From the NCBI GenBank assembly GCA_017442535.1, contig JAFRZL010000010.1, positions 83,714-147,713 of the forward strand: 64,000 nt of DNA, in the 5' to 3' direction. Within the stretch, counting starts at the first letter, position 1. The number at the start of each line of letters is the position of its first letter. The notes beneath the pieces were generated by a model. It saw nothing but the letters and a program-made list of their open reading frames with translations, was not told where the DNA came from and searched no databases. A program made the translations under genes and the position numbers. The DNA is from Bacillota bacterium. GTDB lineage: Bacteria; Bacillota; Clostridia; Lachnospirales; Bianqueaceae. Positions 1 to 8,913 of this stretch are shown here, piece after piece.

Positions 1-1
1 G

Positions 2-964
2 TACCTCGGCTATATGAAGGAGGTCTGGCTCTGCGGCCGCCGGGGCATGCTGATCGACTATCCGGCGGAAAACGGCAAGTATCTGGTCGAAATCACCTTT
101 GGCGGGCCGGGCGGGGCCGCGGTCCGGCAGGTCCTGGCTTTCCCGGGGCGGCGTTTGCTCGGGGCCTTCACGGTGGAGCCCGGAGCCCGGCAGACCTTCC
201 GCTTCGCGCTCGACGTGCGCTTCGGCCGCGTGCAGCTCTTTGTGGAGGGGGAGAATCCGGGTGTGACCGGGTACCGGGTGACGCGGGACGATTCGATCAG
301 GACCATCTATCTGATGGGCGATTCCACGGTCTGCGACCAGGAGCAGAGCCCGTATCACGCGGGCTGGGGCGAGCTGTTGCCGGTGCTTTTTGACGAGCAG
401 ATCTGTGTCAGCAATCATGCCCGCTGCGGATATTCCACACAGAGCTTTATCCGGGACGAGCTTTTCGGGCCGATCCGGGAGCGGCTGCTGCCGGGCGATC
501 TGGTGATGATGCAGTTTGCGCACAATGACCAGAAGGAGGGGACGGACCGTTATGCGCCCGCGTATGGGGCCTATACACATACGCTTCGCTACTGGTGCCG
601 CAAGGTCCTCGCGGCCGGAGCCACACCGGTGCTGGTCACTGCTCAGCCCAGGCGGCGTTTTGACGAGGCGGGACATATCATCAATAGTCTGGGAGATTAT
701 CCGGAGGCTGCGCGGAGGCTGGCGGCGGAGGATGGGATCCCGCTGATCGACCTGAACCGCAAAGCCACGGCGCTGCTTGAGAAATACGGACCCGAGGACA
801 GCAAGGCCCTTTTTGCCTGGGTCGCGCCCGGGGTGACGGAACTGTTCCCGGAGGGGAACGAGGACAATACGCATTTCAGCTACCGGGGCGCCCTGGAGAT
901 GGCGCAGCTGGTGGTGGAAGGCATGCGTGAAATCGGACTTGACGTGGTAAAACACGTAAGATAA
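2..964 (+). CDS. SGNH-family esterase, rhamnogalacturonan acetylesterase-like (5' end outside window)
   Basis: The reading frame is open to the left edge, so the true start lies upstream; the first in-frame ATG is at 14. The N-terminal ~90 residues look like a beta-sandwich (galactose-binding-like) domain. The rest carries the SGNH blocks: GDST (nucleophile Ser), NHARCGYSTQSF, AHND (block III; GxND in most members) and DNTHFSYRG (catalytic Asp/His). This block set is typical of rhamnogalacturonan acetylesterases (CE12), which remove acetyl groups from pectin backbones. The next gene, 19 bp downstream, is probably in the same operon and also looks carbohydrate-active. The exact substrate is inferred, and no signal peptide can be judged because the N-terminus is missing. 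Confidence 0.8.
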   Translation, partial: YLGYMKEVWLCGRRGMLIDYPAENGKYLVEITFGGPGGAAVRQVLAFPGRRLLGAFTVEPGARQTFRFALDVRFGRVQLFVEGENPGVTGYRVTRDDSIRTIYLMGDSTVCDQEQSPYHAGWGELLPVLFDEQICVSNHARCGYSTQSFIRDELFGPIRERLLPGDLVMMQFAHNDQKEGTDRYAPAYGAYTHTLRYWCRKVLAAGATPVLVTAQPRRRFDEAGHIINSLGDYPEAARRLAAEDGIPLIDLNRKATALLEKYGPEDSKALFAWVAPGVTELFPEGNEDNTHFSYRGALEMAQLVVEGMREIGLDVVKHVR

Positions 965-983
965 AAAATGGGAGGCACTGAAT

Positions 984-2543
984 ATGAAGCAGAATGAACA
1001 GTATCTGGCAATCGCGGCGCCCGAGTACCGGGCCATGTACGATGCCTGGAAAGCCGGGCTTACCGAGGACTGGGCGGGCCTGCAGAAGGCCTTTATCCGG
1101 ATGACCAAGGATTATCTGGACAAAGAGATCCAGAAGCCCCTGGAGATCCACATCGATTCGCATGAGGCGGGCGGGCAGTTCCGCATCGCTTTCCCCTACC
1201 AGACCATCCGCAGCGATGAGAAGCTGGCAAAGTACATGAAGGATATCGTGGAAACCCGCAAGGCCTATACCGATGCCAATCAGTATCACGGCTATGTGGA
1301 CTGCCATGAGGTACATCATGAGATCGAGACCTATATCTACTTCCAGAATCCGCTGTATTATTACGGTCTGCCCGGAGCGGAGACCGCGGCTGGCAATATC
1401 GTGGACGTAGCCCATCACACCGGCAACTGGGTAGAGGGCGTGCCGGACTGGTACAATTGGCAGACGCACGGCTTTGTCAGCAATTATCTGGGCACCCGCG
1501 GCGTAAGGAATTATCCCCCGCATGATTACCAGGAGGGCAACCATTTCCGCTTTATCGATGAGGCGATCTGCGCCTACAAGATCACCGGCGAAGAAAAGTA
1601 TCTGGACCTGGTCAAGGATTACTGTGACCGCTGGTGCGAGCACATCGAAACCCTGGCCGCGGCCGGCGGCCCGATCCCCTGCTCGATTCTGCCCGAGCAG
1701 GTGCAGGCCAAGGAAATGTCCCGTGCAGGTGTCTTCCAGGAGACACAGTATACGATCTTTTATTCGACGGTGGCGGACAATACCATGTACGACATTGTCA
1801 GCGGCCTGCTGGACGCCTACCGCCTGACCGGGCGCGACCGCTATCTGCGCGCGGCCGAGACCATGATGGAGCAGTTCTGGGTGAATGGCCGCGACGGGCG
1901 TCCCGCCATCCAGTATAAGGACGGAGAGTGGAGAGTGCAGGACGGAACCGGCCGCGAAGGCGACAGGGGCTTTGTCACCGATTGCACCTATCTGGCCCGC
2001 TTGGCGCTCCGCTATCACCAGATCACGGGCGAGCCCAAGTACAGGGACCGCGTTCTGGCCTGGGCCCGCTCCTGTGACGAAGAGAACAAGAAGGGCGACC
2101 AGGTCATGGCCAATGTCTTCTTTGCGGCACATTTCTACGACGGCGACCCGCGCTGGCTCGCCCGTGCTTATGAAGAGCTGCTCAAGATGGGCGCTGTCTG
2201 CGAGGCGGACGACCAGTTCCATCAGTGCGCGTGGAGCTTTACCCGCCAGGGCGGCCGTTTCCTGATGGAATACGGCTTCCAGCCGATTACGGGCTGCAGC
2301 GAGTGGGCGACCCGCGGCAGCATGCCGCAGGAGATCCTCCGGCACGTCACCGACGGCAAGCTGTATCTGGATCCTGCGATCAGCTTCCGCCTGTGGTGGA
2401 AAGAGGGCAATACCTACTGCTACGAGGCAGTGAATTCCGCCAATACCGCCAAGACCTGGGATATTCAGACCTGGGAGGGCCGGCCGGTGACGACGGTGAC
2501 GGTTCCCGCGGGCGGCAGCACCTGCGGCGAGTTCACGCTGTAA
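984..2543 (+). CDS. Alpha/alpha-toroid protein, probable glycan-active enzyme of unassigned family
   Basis: 519 residues with no signal peptide, so probably cytoplasmic. A Shine-Dalgarno (gggagg) lies about 8 nt before the ATG. Repeated helical-hairpin phrases of the kind TGEEKYLDLVKDYCDRW, TGRDRYLRAAETMMEQFW and TGEPKYRDRVLAWARS are characteristic of six-hairpin (alpha/alpha)6 glycosidases or lyases. Conserved-looking aromatic and acidic stretches (HHTGNWVEGVPDWYNW, CHEVHHEIETYIYF) could form an active-site cleft. The C-terminal ~80 residues look like a beta-sandwich. It sits directly after a pectin-esterase-like gene, so a role in pectin or side-chain degradation is a reasonable inference, but I cannot assign a GH or PL family. 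Confidence 0.6.
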   Translation: MKQNEQYLAIAAPEYRAMYDAWKAGLTEDWAGLQKAFIRMTKDYLDKEIQKPLEIHIDSHEAGGQFRIAFPYQTIRSDEKLAKYMKDIVETRKAYTDANQYHGYVDCHEVHHEIETYIYFQNPLYYYGLPGAETAAGNIVDVAHHTGNWVEGVPDWYNWQTHGFVSNYLGTRGVRNYPPHDYQEGNHFRFIDEAICAYKITGEEKYLDLVKDYCDRWCEHIETLAAAGGPIPCSILPEQVQAKEMSRAGVFQETQYTIFYSTVADNTMYDIVSGLLDAYRLTGRDRYLRAAETMMEQFWVNGRDGRPAIQYKDGEWRVQDGTGREGDRGFVTDCTYLARLALRYHQITGEPKYRDRVLAWARSCDEENKKGDQVMANVFFAAHFYDGDPRWLARAYEELLKMGAVCEADDQFHQCAWSFTRQGGRFLMEYGFQPITGCSEWATRGSMPQEILRHVTDGKLYLDPAISFRLWWKEGNTYCYEAVNSANTAKTWDIQTWEGRPVTTVTVPAGGSTCGEFTL

Positions 2544-2570
2544 ACACATTCGACAAAAGAGTATCAAAAA

Positions 2571-2593
2571 GGAGGAGGCCCCGGGCCTCCTCC
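2571..2593. terminator. GC-rich hairpin after the esterase/toroid operon
   Basis: Ten-base complementary arms (ggaggaggcc / ggcctcctcc) around a 3-nt loop. It lacks a following T-run, so it is either a weak terminator, a 3'-end stabiliser, or a structure in the leader of the next gene, whose start is 18 nt downstream. Confidence 0.4.
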
Positions 2594-2610
2594 GGTAGGG
2601 AGTAATCAAT

Positions 2611-3675
2611 ATGAAAAATGCTTTGATCAAGATGTCGGCGTTCCTGCTTGTGCTGCTCCTTTTCGCAGGCTGCCAGCCCGGAAGCTCCGGAAAAACGCAG
2701 GACGATTCTTCTCAGAAGGCGCAGGTGTCTTCGGGGACGGAGAAGCCTACCGACAGCTCGAAGGAAGAGTCGAAGCCGGCGGAGCCTTCAAAAACGGAGA
2801 GCACAGAATCCCAGGCAGAAGAACCGGCTGAGAAAAGGCCGTACGACCTCTATATGGAAGCGGCCAAAATCAGCGAGGAAGCTCATTACGGGGAAGAGGG
2901 GGCTTACGGCATCTTCGACCGCTCTCTGGAGGAAACTTCATTTCCTATGTACGATGACGATCAGGCCTTTCTGTATTTCAGCGACCGGCAGTATTGCGTG
3001 GAAAGCGACAGGGAGAGCGGAGAGGTGCACAAGGTTTCTCTGCATTCCGAGGGGCAATGCTGGACGACCGCGTATATTTACTATCCCAATCTTCCATTGA
3101 AGAAGCTGCACGACTCCGACAAAGATTCCGACCTGGCGGTCGTTTACAAATTCGGCAGCCTGTATTCCTATGCCGACGAGATCGAAGAGGCCCCGGAACA
3201 GGCCGAATATAACGGAGTCCCTTGCTGGTGCTTTACGGTCATCCGTGACTTCGCCTCTAACAGCTATCCCGAGGGCTCTTTCCAACGGATACGGATCCTG
3301 TTCCGTCAGGAGGATCTAATCTTCGTCTATGCCAGCCGGGAAGTGATCACGCCGGACGGGACGGAGATCCTGGTCGCCGAACGGAGGATCATGGGCGGGA
3401 AGGAAACGGAAGAGTTCTATCAGGCCCATGCGCAGGATCTGGCGGACGCCGAGAGCCGTGACTCCACCGGAAGCTGTACCTTGACCGTTGTGGTCATCCC
3501 CCGCAAGGGCAGCGAATTTAGCTACCGCTGTCCGGTGAACGTTGGTGAGAGCCTGCAAAACCGCGGCACCGCGGGTTACACGTTGTATTGGGACCGTGAA
3601 GGAACGAAGGAAGTCGAAGTGTATGCTGAAATAGTAAACGCTGCCGACGTAACGGTCTATATGATCCAGAAATGA
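2611..3675 (+). CDS. Putative lipoprotein, unknown function
   Basis: 354 residues. The N-terminus is a lipoprotein signal peptide ending in LFAGC (lipobox, Cys20), so it should be anchored to the outer face of the membrane. Residues ~22-75 are a Ser/Lys/Glu-rich flexible linker of the kind seen in many clostridial lipoproteins (SSKEESKPAEPSKTE). The remaining ~270 residues are a folded domain I do not recognise. The start is supported by tagggag about 9 nt upstream. The gene at 8069 has the same architecture (lipobox, Ser/Glu linker, domain) but no obvious sequence similarity. Confidence 0.7.
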   Translation: MKNALIKMSAFLLVLLLFAGCQPGSSGKTQDDSSQKAQVSSGTEKPTDSSKEESKPAEPSKTESTESQAEEPAEKRPYDLYMEAAKISEEAHYGEEGAYGIFDRSLEETSFPMYDDDQAFLYFSDRQYCVESDRESGEVHKVSLHSEGQCWTTAYIYYPNLPLKKLHDSDKDSDLAVVYKFGSLYSYADEIEEAPEQAEYNGVPCWCFTVIRDFASNSYPEGSFQRIRILFRQEDLIFVYASREVITPDGTEILVAERRIMGGKETEEFYQAHAQDLADAESRDSTGSCTLTVVVIPRKGSEFSYRCPVNVGESLQNRGTAGYTLYWDREGTKEVEVYAEIVNAADVTVYMIQK

Positions 3676-3748
3676 CGGACTTTACGGGAGAGACGGCTTC
3701 TTTAACGAAACCTCGCTCCCACTTTTTTTGTCCGGCACAAGACGCATG

Positions 3749-4372
3749 CTAATCGTTTTCTGGTAGCCTTGCGGATCCGCACAGATACTCCAGGGCCCGC
3801 TGCAGGGTCGCGGCGCAGATGTCTGCGGATAGTGCCGGGGAGTCAACCGGCCGCTCCTGGTCCTCCAGATAAGGAATGTGGACGAAATCACAGCGGCAGC
3901 CGGGCAGATAGCTTTCCAGATAATGCCTGGCCCGATAGAAAAGTGCGTTGCAGACAAAGGTGCCGGCTGTGTTGGAGATGGCGGCGGGCAGCCGCCGATC
4001 CCGGAGATGCTGCACCAGATCGGCCAGCGGGATGGTATGGAAATAAGCCGCCGGGCCGCCGGCCACGACCGCTTCCTCCCGCGGCTGAAAGCCCGCGTTA
4101 TCAGGAATGCGCGCATCCATGCAGTTGATCGCGACGCGTTCAAAGGTCACGGCGGGACGTCCGCCGGCCTGACCGAGCATCAGCAGCAGATCCGGCCGGT
4201 GCAGACGGATCGCTTCTTCGAGCACCTGCGGGCCCAGGACAAACTGCGTGGGCAGGATCTGCTTTACAAGCTGTACCCCCGGAGCGGGCGCCTCCAGACG
4301 CGCCAGAATTTCAGCTGAGGCGTTGCAGGACTCACCCCCGAAGGGGTCAAAAGCCGTGAGCAGTATTTTCAT
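3749..4372 (-). CDS. pcp: Pyrrolidone-carboxylate peptidase (pyroglutamyl peptidase I)
   Basis: 207 residues, normal for family C15. It removes N-terminal pyroglutamate from peptides in the cytoplasm. The N-terminal MKILLTAFDPFGG is the family hallmark. The catalytic triad is visible: Glu78 in GRPAVTFERVA, Cys141 in NTAGTFVCN and His165 in DFVHIPY. It is transcribed alone, divergently from the metallochaperone gene at 4562, with a ~190-bp shared intergenic region. Confidence 0.95.
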   Translation of the reverse strand: MKILLTAFDPFGGESCNASAEILARLEAPAPGVQLVKQILPTQFVLGPQVLEEAIRLHRPDLLLMLGQAGGRPAVTFERVAINCMDARIPDNAGFQPREEAVVAGGPAAYFHTIPLADLVQHLRDRRLPAAISNTAGTFVCNALFYRARHYLESYLPGCRCDFVHIPYLEDQERPVDSPALSADICAATLQRALEYLCGSARLPEND

Positions 4373-4450
4373 GGGTGGGCTCCTTTCCGGCGCGGCGGCG
4401 CCTAAAGCGGTTTTTTATGGGAGAAAAGGCCCAAAACCTGAAATTGGGTC

Positions 4451-4478
4451 TTTACTTTTGTCGAAATTATTATATAAT
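4451..4478 (+). promoter_or_regulatory. Probable promoter of the G3E GTPase gene
   Basis: -35 TTTACT, 16-nt spacer, -10 TATAAT (4473-4478). A perfect 16-bp palindrome overlaps the -10 (listed separately). Confidence 0.55.
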
Positions 4479-4481
4479 AAT
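4466..4481. promoter_or_regulatory. Perfect 16-bp palindrome over the -10 of the metallochaperone promoter
   Basis: ATTATTATATAATAAT reads the same on both strands and covers the -10 box upstream of a CobW-type gene. Such genes are often controlled by Fur/Zur-family metal repressors, so this is a candidate operator. It does not match the canonical Zur or Fur box closely, and AT-rich palindromes also arise by chance. Confidence 0.35.
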
Positions 4482-4561
4482 AACTGTGCGTTTGCAAGCA
4501 TTATCGGCCTTATGGCTGTAGATACTGCCTTTACCGGCAGATGGAAAGGAAGAAGAGTTAA

Positions 4562-5773
4562 ATGGCAACAACGATTGATGTAATTTCCGGGTTTCTTGGA
4601 GCGGGTAAAACGACCCTGATCAAGAAACTGTTAAAAGAGGCGCTCGCGGGCGAGCAGGTCGTGCTGATCGAGAACGAGTTCGGCGAGATCGGGATCGACG
4701 GCGGCTTCCTGAAGGATGCAGGCATCCAGATCACCGAGATGAGCCAGGGCTGCATCTGCTGCACCCTGGTGGGCGATTTTGGCCGCGCGCTGCAGGAGGT
4801 GCTCGACACCTACCATCCCGACCGCATCCTGATCGAGCCCTCGGGCGTCGGCAAGCTGTCGGATGTCGTGCGCGCCGTGCATGAGATCACGGAGCGTATG
4901 CCCGAGGTGAAGCTTGGCGGCAGCGTGACCGTGGCGGACGTGACCAAGTGCCGCATGTATATCAAGAATTTCGGCGAGTTCTACAATAACCAGATCGAAA
5001 GCGCCGGCACCATCGTGCTCTCCCGCACGCAGAAGGTTTCCGAGGACCAGGTGGAGGCCTGCGTGGCGCTGCTGCGCGAGCATAATCCTAAGGCTACGAT
5101 CATTACCACGCCCTGGGATGATCTGTCCGGCAAGCAGATCCTGGAAGCCATGCTGTCAGGGACTTCGCTGGAGGAAGAGCTGCTCGCGGCGATGGTCTTT
5201 GACGACGACGAGGAGTGCGACGATCCCGAGTGTGAGTGCCACCATCATCATCACCATCATCACGACGGCGAGGAGTGCGATGATCCCGAGTGCGAGTGCC
5301 ATCATCACCATCACGATTACGATGACGACGATGATGACGAACACGAGCATCACCACCATCACCACGATGACGACGATGACGAGCACGAGCATGAACATCA
5401 TCACCACGATGACGACGATGACGAGCATCACCATCATCACCACGATGACGACGATGACGAGCATGAACATCATCACCACCACCATCATCACGGCCACGAC
5501 GCGGATGAAATCTTCGCGAGCTGGGGCTTTGAGACTTCCCGCAAGTATACGGAAGAAGAGATCCGTCAGGCCCTCGCCGCGCTGGAGGACGGCACCTACG
5601 GCACGATCCTCCGCGCCAAGGGATATGTGCCTGCCGACGGTGAGTGGATCCATTTCGACTACGTACCCGGTGAGGCCGAGGTGCGCCACGGCGTGGCCGA
5701 GGTCATCGGCCGCCTGTGCGTGATCGGCAGCGAACTTAAGGAAGACAAGCTGGCGGAGCTTTTCCGCAAATAA
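4562..5773 (+). CDS. G3E (CobW/COG0523) GTPase with long His/Asp metal-binding region
   Basis: 403 residues. The GTPase part carries Walker A GFLGAGKT (10-17), the metal-site motif CICC (C64-C67, preceded by NEFGEIGID and a DxxFLKDAG segment) and IEPSGVG. This marks it as a metallochaperone GTPase of the CobW/YciC/ZagA type that loads Zn, Ni or Co into target proteins. Residues ~220-315 are a striking insert of His runs alternating with Asp runs: about 42 His, plus two copies of EECDDPECEC. This likely stores or buffers metal. A CobW C-terminal domain follows. It is the first gene of a probable operon with the G3E-fusion gene at 5848 and proA. Zn is the most likely metal given the family, but this is inference. 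Confidence 0.88.
   Translation: MATTIDVISGFLGAGKTTLIKKLLKEALAGEQVVLIENEFGEIGIDGGFLKDAGIQITEMSQGCICCTLVGDFGRALQEVLDTYHPDRILIEPSGVGKLSDVVRAVHEITERMPEVKLGGSVTVADVTKCRMYIKNFGEFYNNQIESAGTIVLSRTQKVSEDQVEACVALLREHNPKATIITTPWDDLSGKQILEAMLSGTSLEEELLAAMVFDDDEECDDPECECHHHHHHHHDGEECDDPECECHHHHHDYDDDDDDEHEHHHHHHDDDDDEHEHEHHHHDDDDDEHHHHHHDDDDDEHEHHHHHHHHGHDADEIFASWGFETSRKYTEEEIRQALAALEDGTYGTILRAKGYVPADGEWIHFDYVPGEAEVRHGVAEVIGRLCVIGSELKEDKLAELFRK
5213..5505 (+). repeat. Codon-level repeat encoding His and Asp runs
   Basis: Alternating CAT/CAC and GAC/GAT codon tracts with duplicated blocks (for example the two EECDDPECEC units). Repeats of this kind expand and contract by slippage, so tail length probably varies between strains. 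Confidence 0.85.
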
Positions 5774-5791
5774 ACCGCCGCAAGGCTTTTT

Positions 5792-5824
5792 AGGAGTCGG
5801 GTTTCTCCGCGAGACCCGGCTCCT
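5792..5824 (+). terminator. Strong hairpin between the two G3E genes, no T-run
   Basis: Arms aggagtcgggtttc and gagacccggctcct pair over ~14 positions. There is no U tract, so it may act as a partial terminator or as an mRNA processing and stability element that sets the ratio of the two proteins. Confidence 0.45.
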
Positions 5825-5847
5825 GTTGACAGAGAGGAGGCAGGACC

Positions 5848-6804
5848 ATGTTTAACAAACAGGTGCCTATTTATATTTTCAATGGCTTTTTCGAGAGCGG
5901 CAAGACGCGGATGATCAAGGATCTGCTGGAGGACGAGCAGTTCATCGGCGACGACAAGCCCCTCCTGATCGTCTGCGAGGAAGGCGAGGAGACCTACCCG
6001 CAGGAGCTTCTGGACCGCGCCCACGCCAAGATGGTGACGGTGGAGAGCCTGGACGAGCTGACCTACGGCTTCATGGCCAAGCTGAATAAGCGGGAGAAGC
6101 CGGACCTCGTGATCGTCGAGTACAACGGGACATGGCTGATGAATGATTTCTTTATCAAGGAGTTCCCGGCAGGGTGGCAGCTGGCGCAGATCATTACGCC
6201 GGTGAATGCGCAGACCTTTGATCTGTACATCAACAACATGAGGCAGCTCATGACGGATCACCTGATCTGCTCGGACCTGATCCTCTTTAACCGCTGCACG
6301 CCCGATATGCCGATCGCCATGTATTTCCGCAACATGCGGATGACCAATACCAACCGCGCCAATATCGTCTTTGAGGATATGAACGGGGATGTAATGGAGA
6401 TCGACAGTGCCGAGATCCTGCCGTACGACATGAACGCGCCGGTGATCGACATCGCCGACGATGATTTTGGAATTTTCTATGTGGACGCGTGGGAGCATCC
6501 GGACCGCTACGAGGGTAAGGAAGTACGCTTTACCGGGATGGTCTACCGCGATCCGCAGATCCCCAAGGGGTATTTTGTGCCGGGCCGCAAGATCATGACC
6601 TGCTGCGCGAACGATATCCGCCTGATGGGGTATCTGTGCAAGAGCAAGGCCGCGGACAAGCTTAAATCCAACGCCTGGGTCAAGGTGACGGCCAAAGTTC
6701 ATAAGGAGTATATGGATCTCTATCAGGGCGAGAAGCCCGTCCTCTACGCGACCCAGCTGGCCGCGGCGGACAAACCGGAGAACGATTATGTCAGTCTGTA
6801 TTGA
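5848..6804 (+). CDS. G3E-type GTPase-like domain fused to a DUF1980/TIGR03943 (YcgQ-like) domain
   Basis: 318 residues. Residues ~1-190 resemble a divergent CobW-type P-loop protein: GFFESGKT at ~12-19, but with no CxCC motif and a shortened GTPase core. Residues ~205-300 ([19 protein letters not shown], then VYRDP, then [15 protein letters not shown]) match the C-terminal domain of the YcgQ/UPF0703 family, which contains a paired CC. In Firmicutes YcgQ and its partner YcgR occur near zinc-responsive genes. The Shine-Dalgarno gagaggagg supports the ATG. Its placement behind the His-rich G3E GTPase suggests a joint role in metal delivery. The fusion assignment rests on motif recognition, not a search. 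Confidence 0.7.
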   Translation: MFNKQVPIYIFNGFFESGKTRMIKDLLEDEQFIGDDKPLLIVCEEGEETYPQELLDRAHAKMVTVESLDELTYGFMAKLNKREKPDLVIVEYNGTWLMNDFFIKEFPAGWQLAQIITPVNAQTFDLYINNMRQLMTDHLICSDLILFNRCTPDMPIAMYFRNMRMTNTNRANIVFEDMNGDVMEIDSAEILPYDMNAPVIDIADDDFGIFYVDAWEHPDRYEGKEVRFTGMVYRDPQIPKGYFVPGRKIMTCCANDIRLMGYLCKSKAADKLKSNAWVKVTAKVHKEYMDLYQGEKPVLYATQLAAADKPENDYVSLY

Positions 6805-8038
6805 GGAGCTTGGAAAGAGGGCCAGGGCGGCGGCTGCCCGGCTCGCGCTGCTTTCCGACAAGGATAAAAACCTTGTACTGGAGGCCGCAGCGGATGAACT
6901 GATCCGCCATAAATACGAGATTCTGGCCGCAAACGGGCTGGATGTGGCCGCGGCGCGGGCCAAAGGGATGAAGGAGTCGCTGGTGGACCGGCTGACCCTT
7001 TCCACGGCCCGGATCGAGGGGATCGCAGAGGGCGTCCGCCAGGTAGCAGCGCTGCCCAACCCGGTGGGTGAAGTGGTGACGGATACCGTCCGGCCCAACG
7101 GCCTGCATATCCGTGAGGTGCGCGTCCCCCTGGGCGTCGTGGGCATGATCTACGAAGCCCGGCCCAATGTGACGGCCGACACGTTCGCCCTCTGCTTCAA
7201 GACGGGTAACGCCGTGATCCTGCGCGGCGGGAGCGATGCGCTCCAGTCCAATAAAGCAATTGTGGCGGCGCTTCACGCAGCGCTTAAGGCCTGTGGCCGG
7301 CCGGAGGACGCGGTCCTCCTGGTCGAGGATACCAGCCGTGAAGGCGCGGCGCAGATGATGCGTCTGCGCGGGCTGATCGACGTCCTGATCCCGCGCGGCG
7401 GCGCCGGCCTGATCCGCTCGGTGGTCGAAAACAGCACGGTTCCGGTGATCGAGACCGGGAGCGGCAACTGCCATATCTACGTGGATGAATCCGCGGATCC
7501 GGACATGGCAGTACGGATCATCCATAACGCCAAGACCCAGCGGACAGGCGTCTGCAACGCCTGCGAATCCCTGGTGATCCACCGGAATATCGCCGACCGG
7601 GCGATCCCCGCGATCGGCGCGGACCTGCTCGCTGCCGGCGTCCGGATCCATGGCGATGAGGAGACCTGCCGGCTGCTGCCTCAGGCCGAACCCGCGACGG
7701 ATGAAGACTGGTATACCGAATATCTGGATCTCGAGATCTCCATCAAAGTGGTGGATGACCTGGATCAGGCGATCGAACATATCAACCGCTGCAGCACGCA
7801 GCATTCCGAAGCTATCATTACGCGTGACCCGGCGGCTGCGGCACGATTCCGGGCCGAGATCGATTCCGCCTGTGTCTATGTGAACGCGTCCACACGCTTC
7901 ACGGACGGCTTTGAATTCGGCTTTGGCGCGGAGATCGGCATCAGTACGCAAAAGCTCCATGCCCGCGGCCCGATGGGCCTCAGGGCGCTGACGACTTCCC
8001 GGTATCTGATCGACGGGGACGGACAGATCAGGGGCTGA
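6788..8038 (+). CDS. proA: Gamma-glutamyl phosphate reductase
   Basis: 416 residues, normal length. It performs the second step of proline synthesis: NADPH-dependent reduction of gamma-glutamyl phosphate to glutamate-5-semialdehyde. Family blocks are present: [34 protein letters not shown], the catalytic Cys region [13 protein letters not shown] and [17 protein letters not shown]. The start overlaps the preceding gene by 17 bp, so it is probably translationally coupled. No proB is present in the window. Confidence 0.95.
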   Translation: MSVCIEELGKRARAAAARLALLSDKDKNLVLEAAADELIRHKYEILAANGLDVAAARAKGMKESLVDRLTLSTARIEGIAEGVRQVAALPNPVGEVVTDTVRPNGLHIREVRVPLGVVGMIYEARPNVTADTFALCFKTGNAVILRGGSDALQSNKAIVAALHAALKACGRPEDAVLLVEDTSREGAAQMMRLRGLIDVLIPRGGAGLIRSVVENSTVPVIETGSGNCHIYVDESADPDMAVRIIHNAKTQRTGVCNACESLVIHRNIADRAIPAIGADLLAAGVRIHGDEETCRLLPQAEPATDEDWYTEYLDLEISIKVVDDLDQAIEHINRCSTQHSEAIITRDPAAAARFRAEIDSACVYVNASTRFTDGFEFGFGAEIGISTQKLHARGPMGLRALTTSRYLIDGDGQIRG

Positions 8039-8068
8039 GACAGTTCATACTTTTACGAGGTGCGGAAC

Positions 8069-8905
8069 ATGAAGAAGTTTTTGGCATGTTTATTGATTTT
8101 TCTCCTGATGATCGGCAGCATCGGCTGCTTCGGAGAGGGAGGCAGCCGTGCGGAGTCTTCCGCGGGGCCGAAGACATCGGCTTCCAAGACCGAGTCCTCC
8201 GCGCCCGGGGCGTCCTCGGCGCCGGAGAGCTCACAGCCCGCGGAGGAGTCTTCCGGGGAGGAGTCTGAACCCGCGGAAGCGGATAAGCGCGCCATGATGC
8301 AGGCTTATCTGGAAGTGGTCCACCGCATGACGGCAGAGCATGGCGCGCCCGAGGTTCGGCAGACCCGCGACGGGCTGAACAAGCTCTGGGGCGTCGGCAC
8401 GGTCCGGCTGATCGATTTTAACGGAGACGGCGTGGAAGAGCTGTATATCGCCTACACCAAGGATCCCGATAAGTCTCCTTATGTGGACCGCCAGGCGTTG
8501 TATGTCTATCATGACGGCCAGGCGGTGGAGGTCATGAGCGACCTGATCACCAACAAAGGCGGCGACGTGTCTCCCATCACCTGCATTGTGCAGAAGGACG
8601 ACCGGTATTATCTGGGTGTTGGTACGCCTTTTTACCTGGCCGGTTATTACCTGACCGTCGATCTGGACGCGGAGGACTTGGTCCGCAAAGACCTGGAATT
8701 CCAGACGGGCTATATGAGCGACAATGGCAAATTCGTGGTCAACGGCGAAGAAGTGACCATGGCACAATACGAGTTTTACCGGGATGATTTTCTGAATGGA
8801 GCTGTCGTTACAGAGATCCCATATTACTATCCTGACACGGAAAGCGAGGAAAATCTGGCGACGACCATGTCCGTCATTGAGGATATCGAACAGCAGGCCG
8901 GATAA
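8069..8905 (+). CDS. Putative lipoprotein with Ser/Glu linker, unknown function
   Basis: I place the start at ATG 8069 (278 aa) rather than the in-frame GTG at 8060, because the GTG lies inside the Shine-Dalgarno gaggtg. The signal peptide MKKFLACLLIFLLMIGSIGC has a somewhat unusual lipobox (SIGC), probably lipidated at that Cys. A low-complexity Ser/Ala/Glu linker follows (~25-70), then a domain with LIDFNGDGVEELYIAY. That is an FG-GAP/VCBS-like or calcium-binding DxNxDGxxE pattern often seen in clostridial surface lipoproteins. The ABC transporter gene begins 9 bp after its stop. Confidence 0.7.
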   Translation: MKKFLACLLIFLLMIGSIGCFGEGGSRAESSAGPKTSASKTESSAPGASSAPESSQPAEESSGEESEPAEADKRAMMQAYLEVVHRMTAEHGAPEVRQTRDGLNKLWGVGTVRLIDFNGDGVEELYIAYTKDPDKSPYVDRQALYVYHDGQAVEVMSDLITNKGGDVSPITCIVQKDDRYYLGVGTPFYLAGYYLTVDLDAEDLVRKDLEFQTGYMSDNGKFVVNGEEVTMAQYEFYRDDFLNGAVVTEIPYYYPDTESEENLATTMSVIEDIEQQAG

Positions 8906-8913
8906 TTCAGAAA

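Noticed and set aside
876..2630. 584-codon minus-strand ORF opposite the toroid gene
   Set aside because: Antisense shadow; the plus-strand gene has a ribosome site and structural repeats.
5156..5689. Minus-strand ORF rich in Val/Met/Ile that looks like a membrane protein
   Set aside because: It is the reverse complement of the His/Asp codon tracts of the metallochaperone; GTG/ATG/GTC codons arise automatically from CAC/CAT/GAC.
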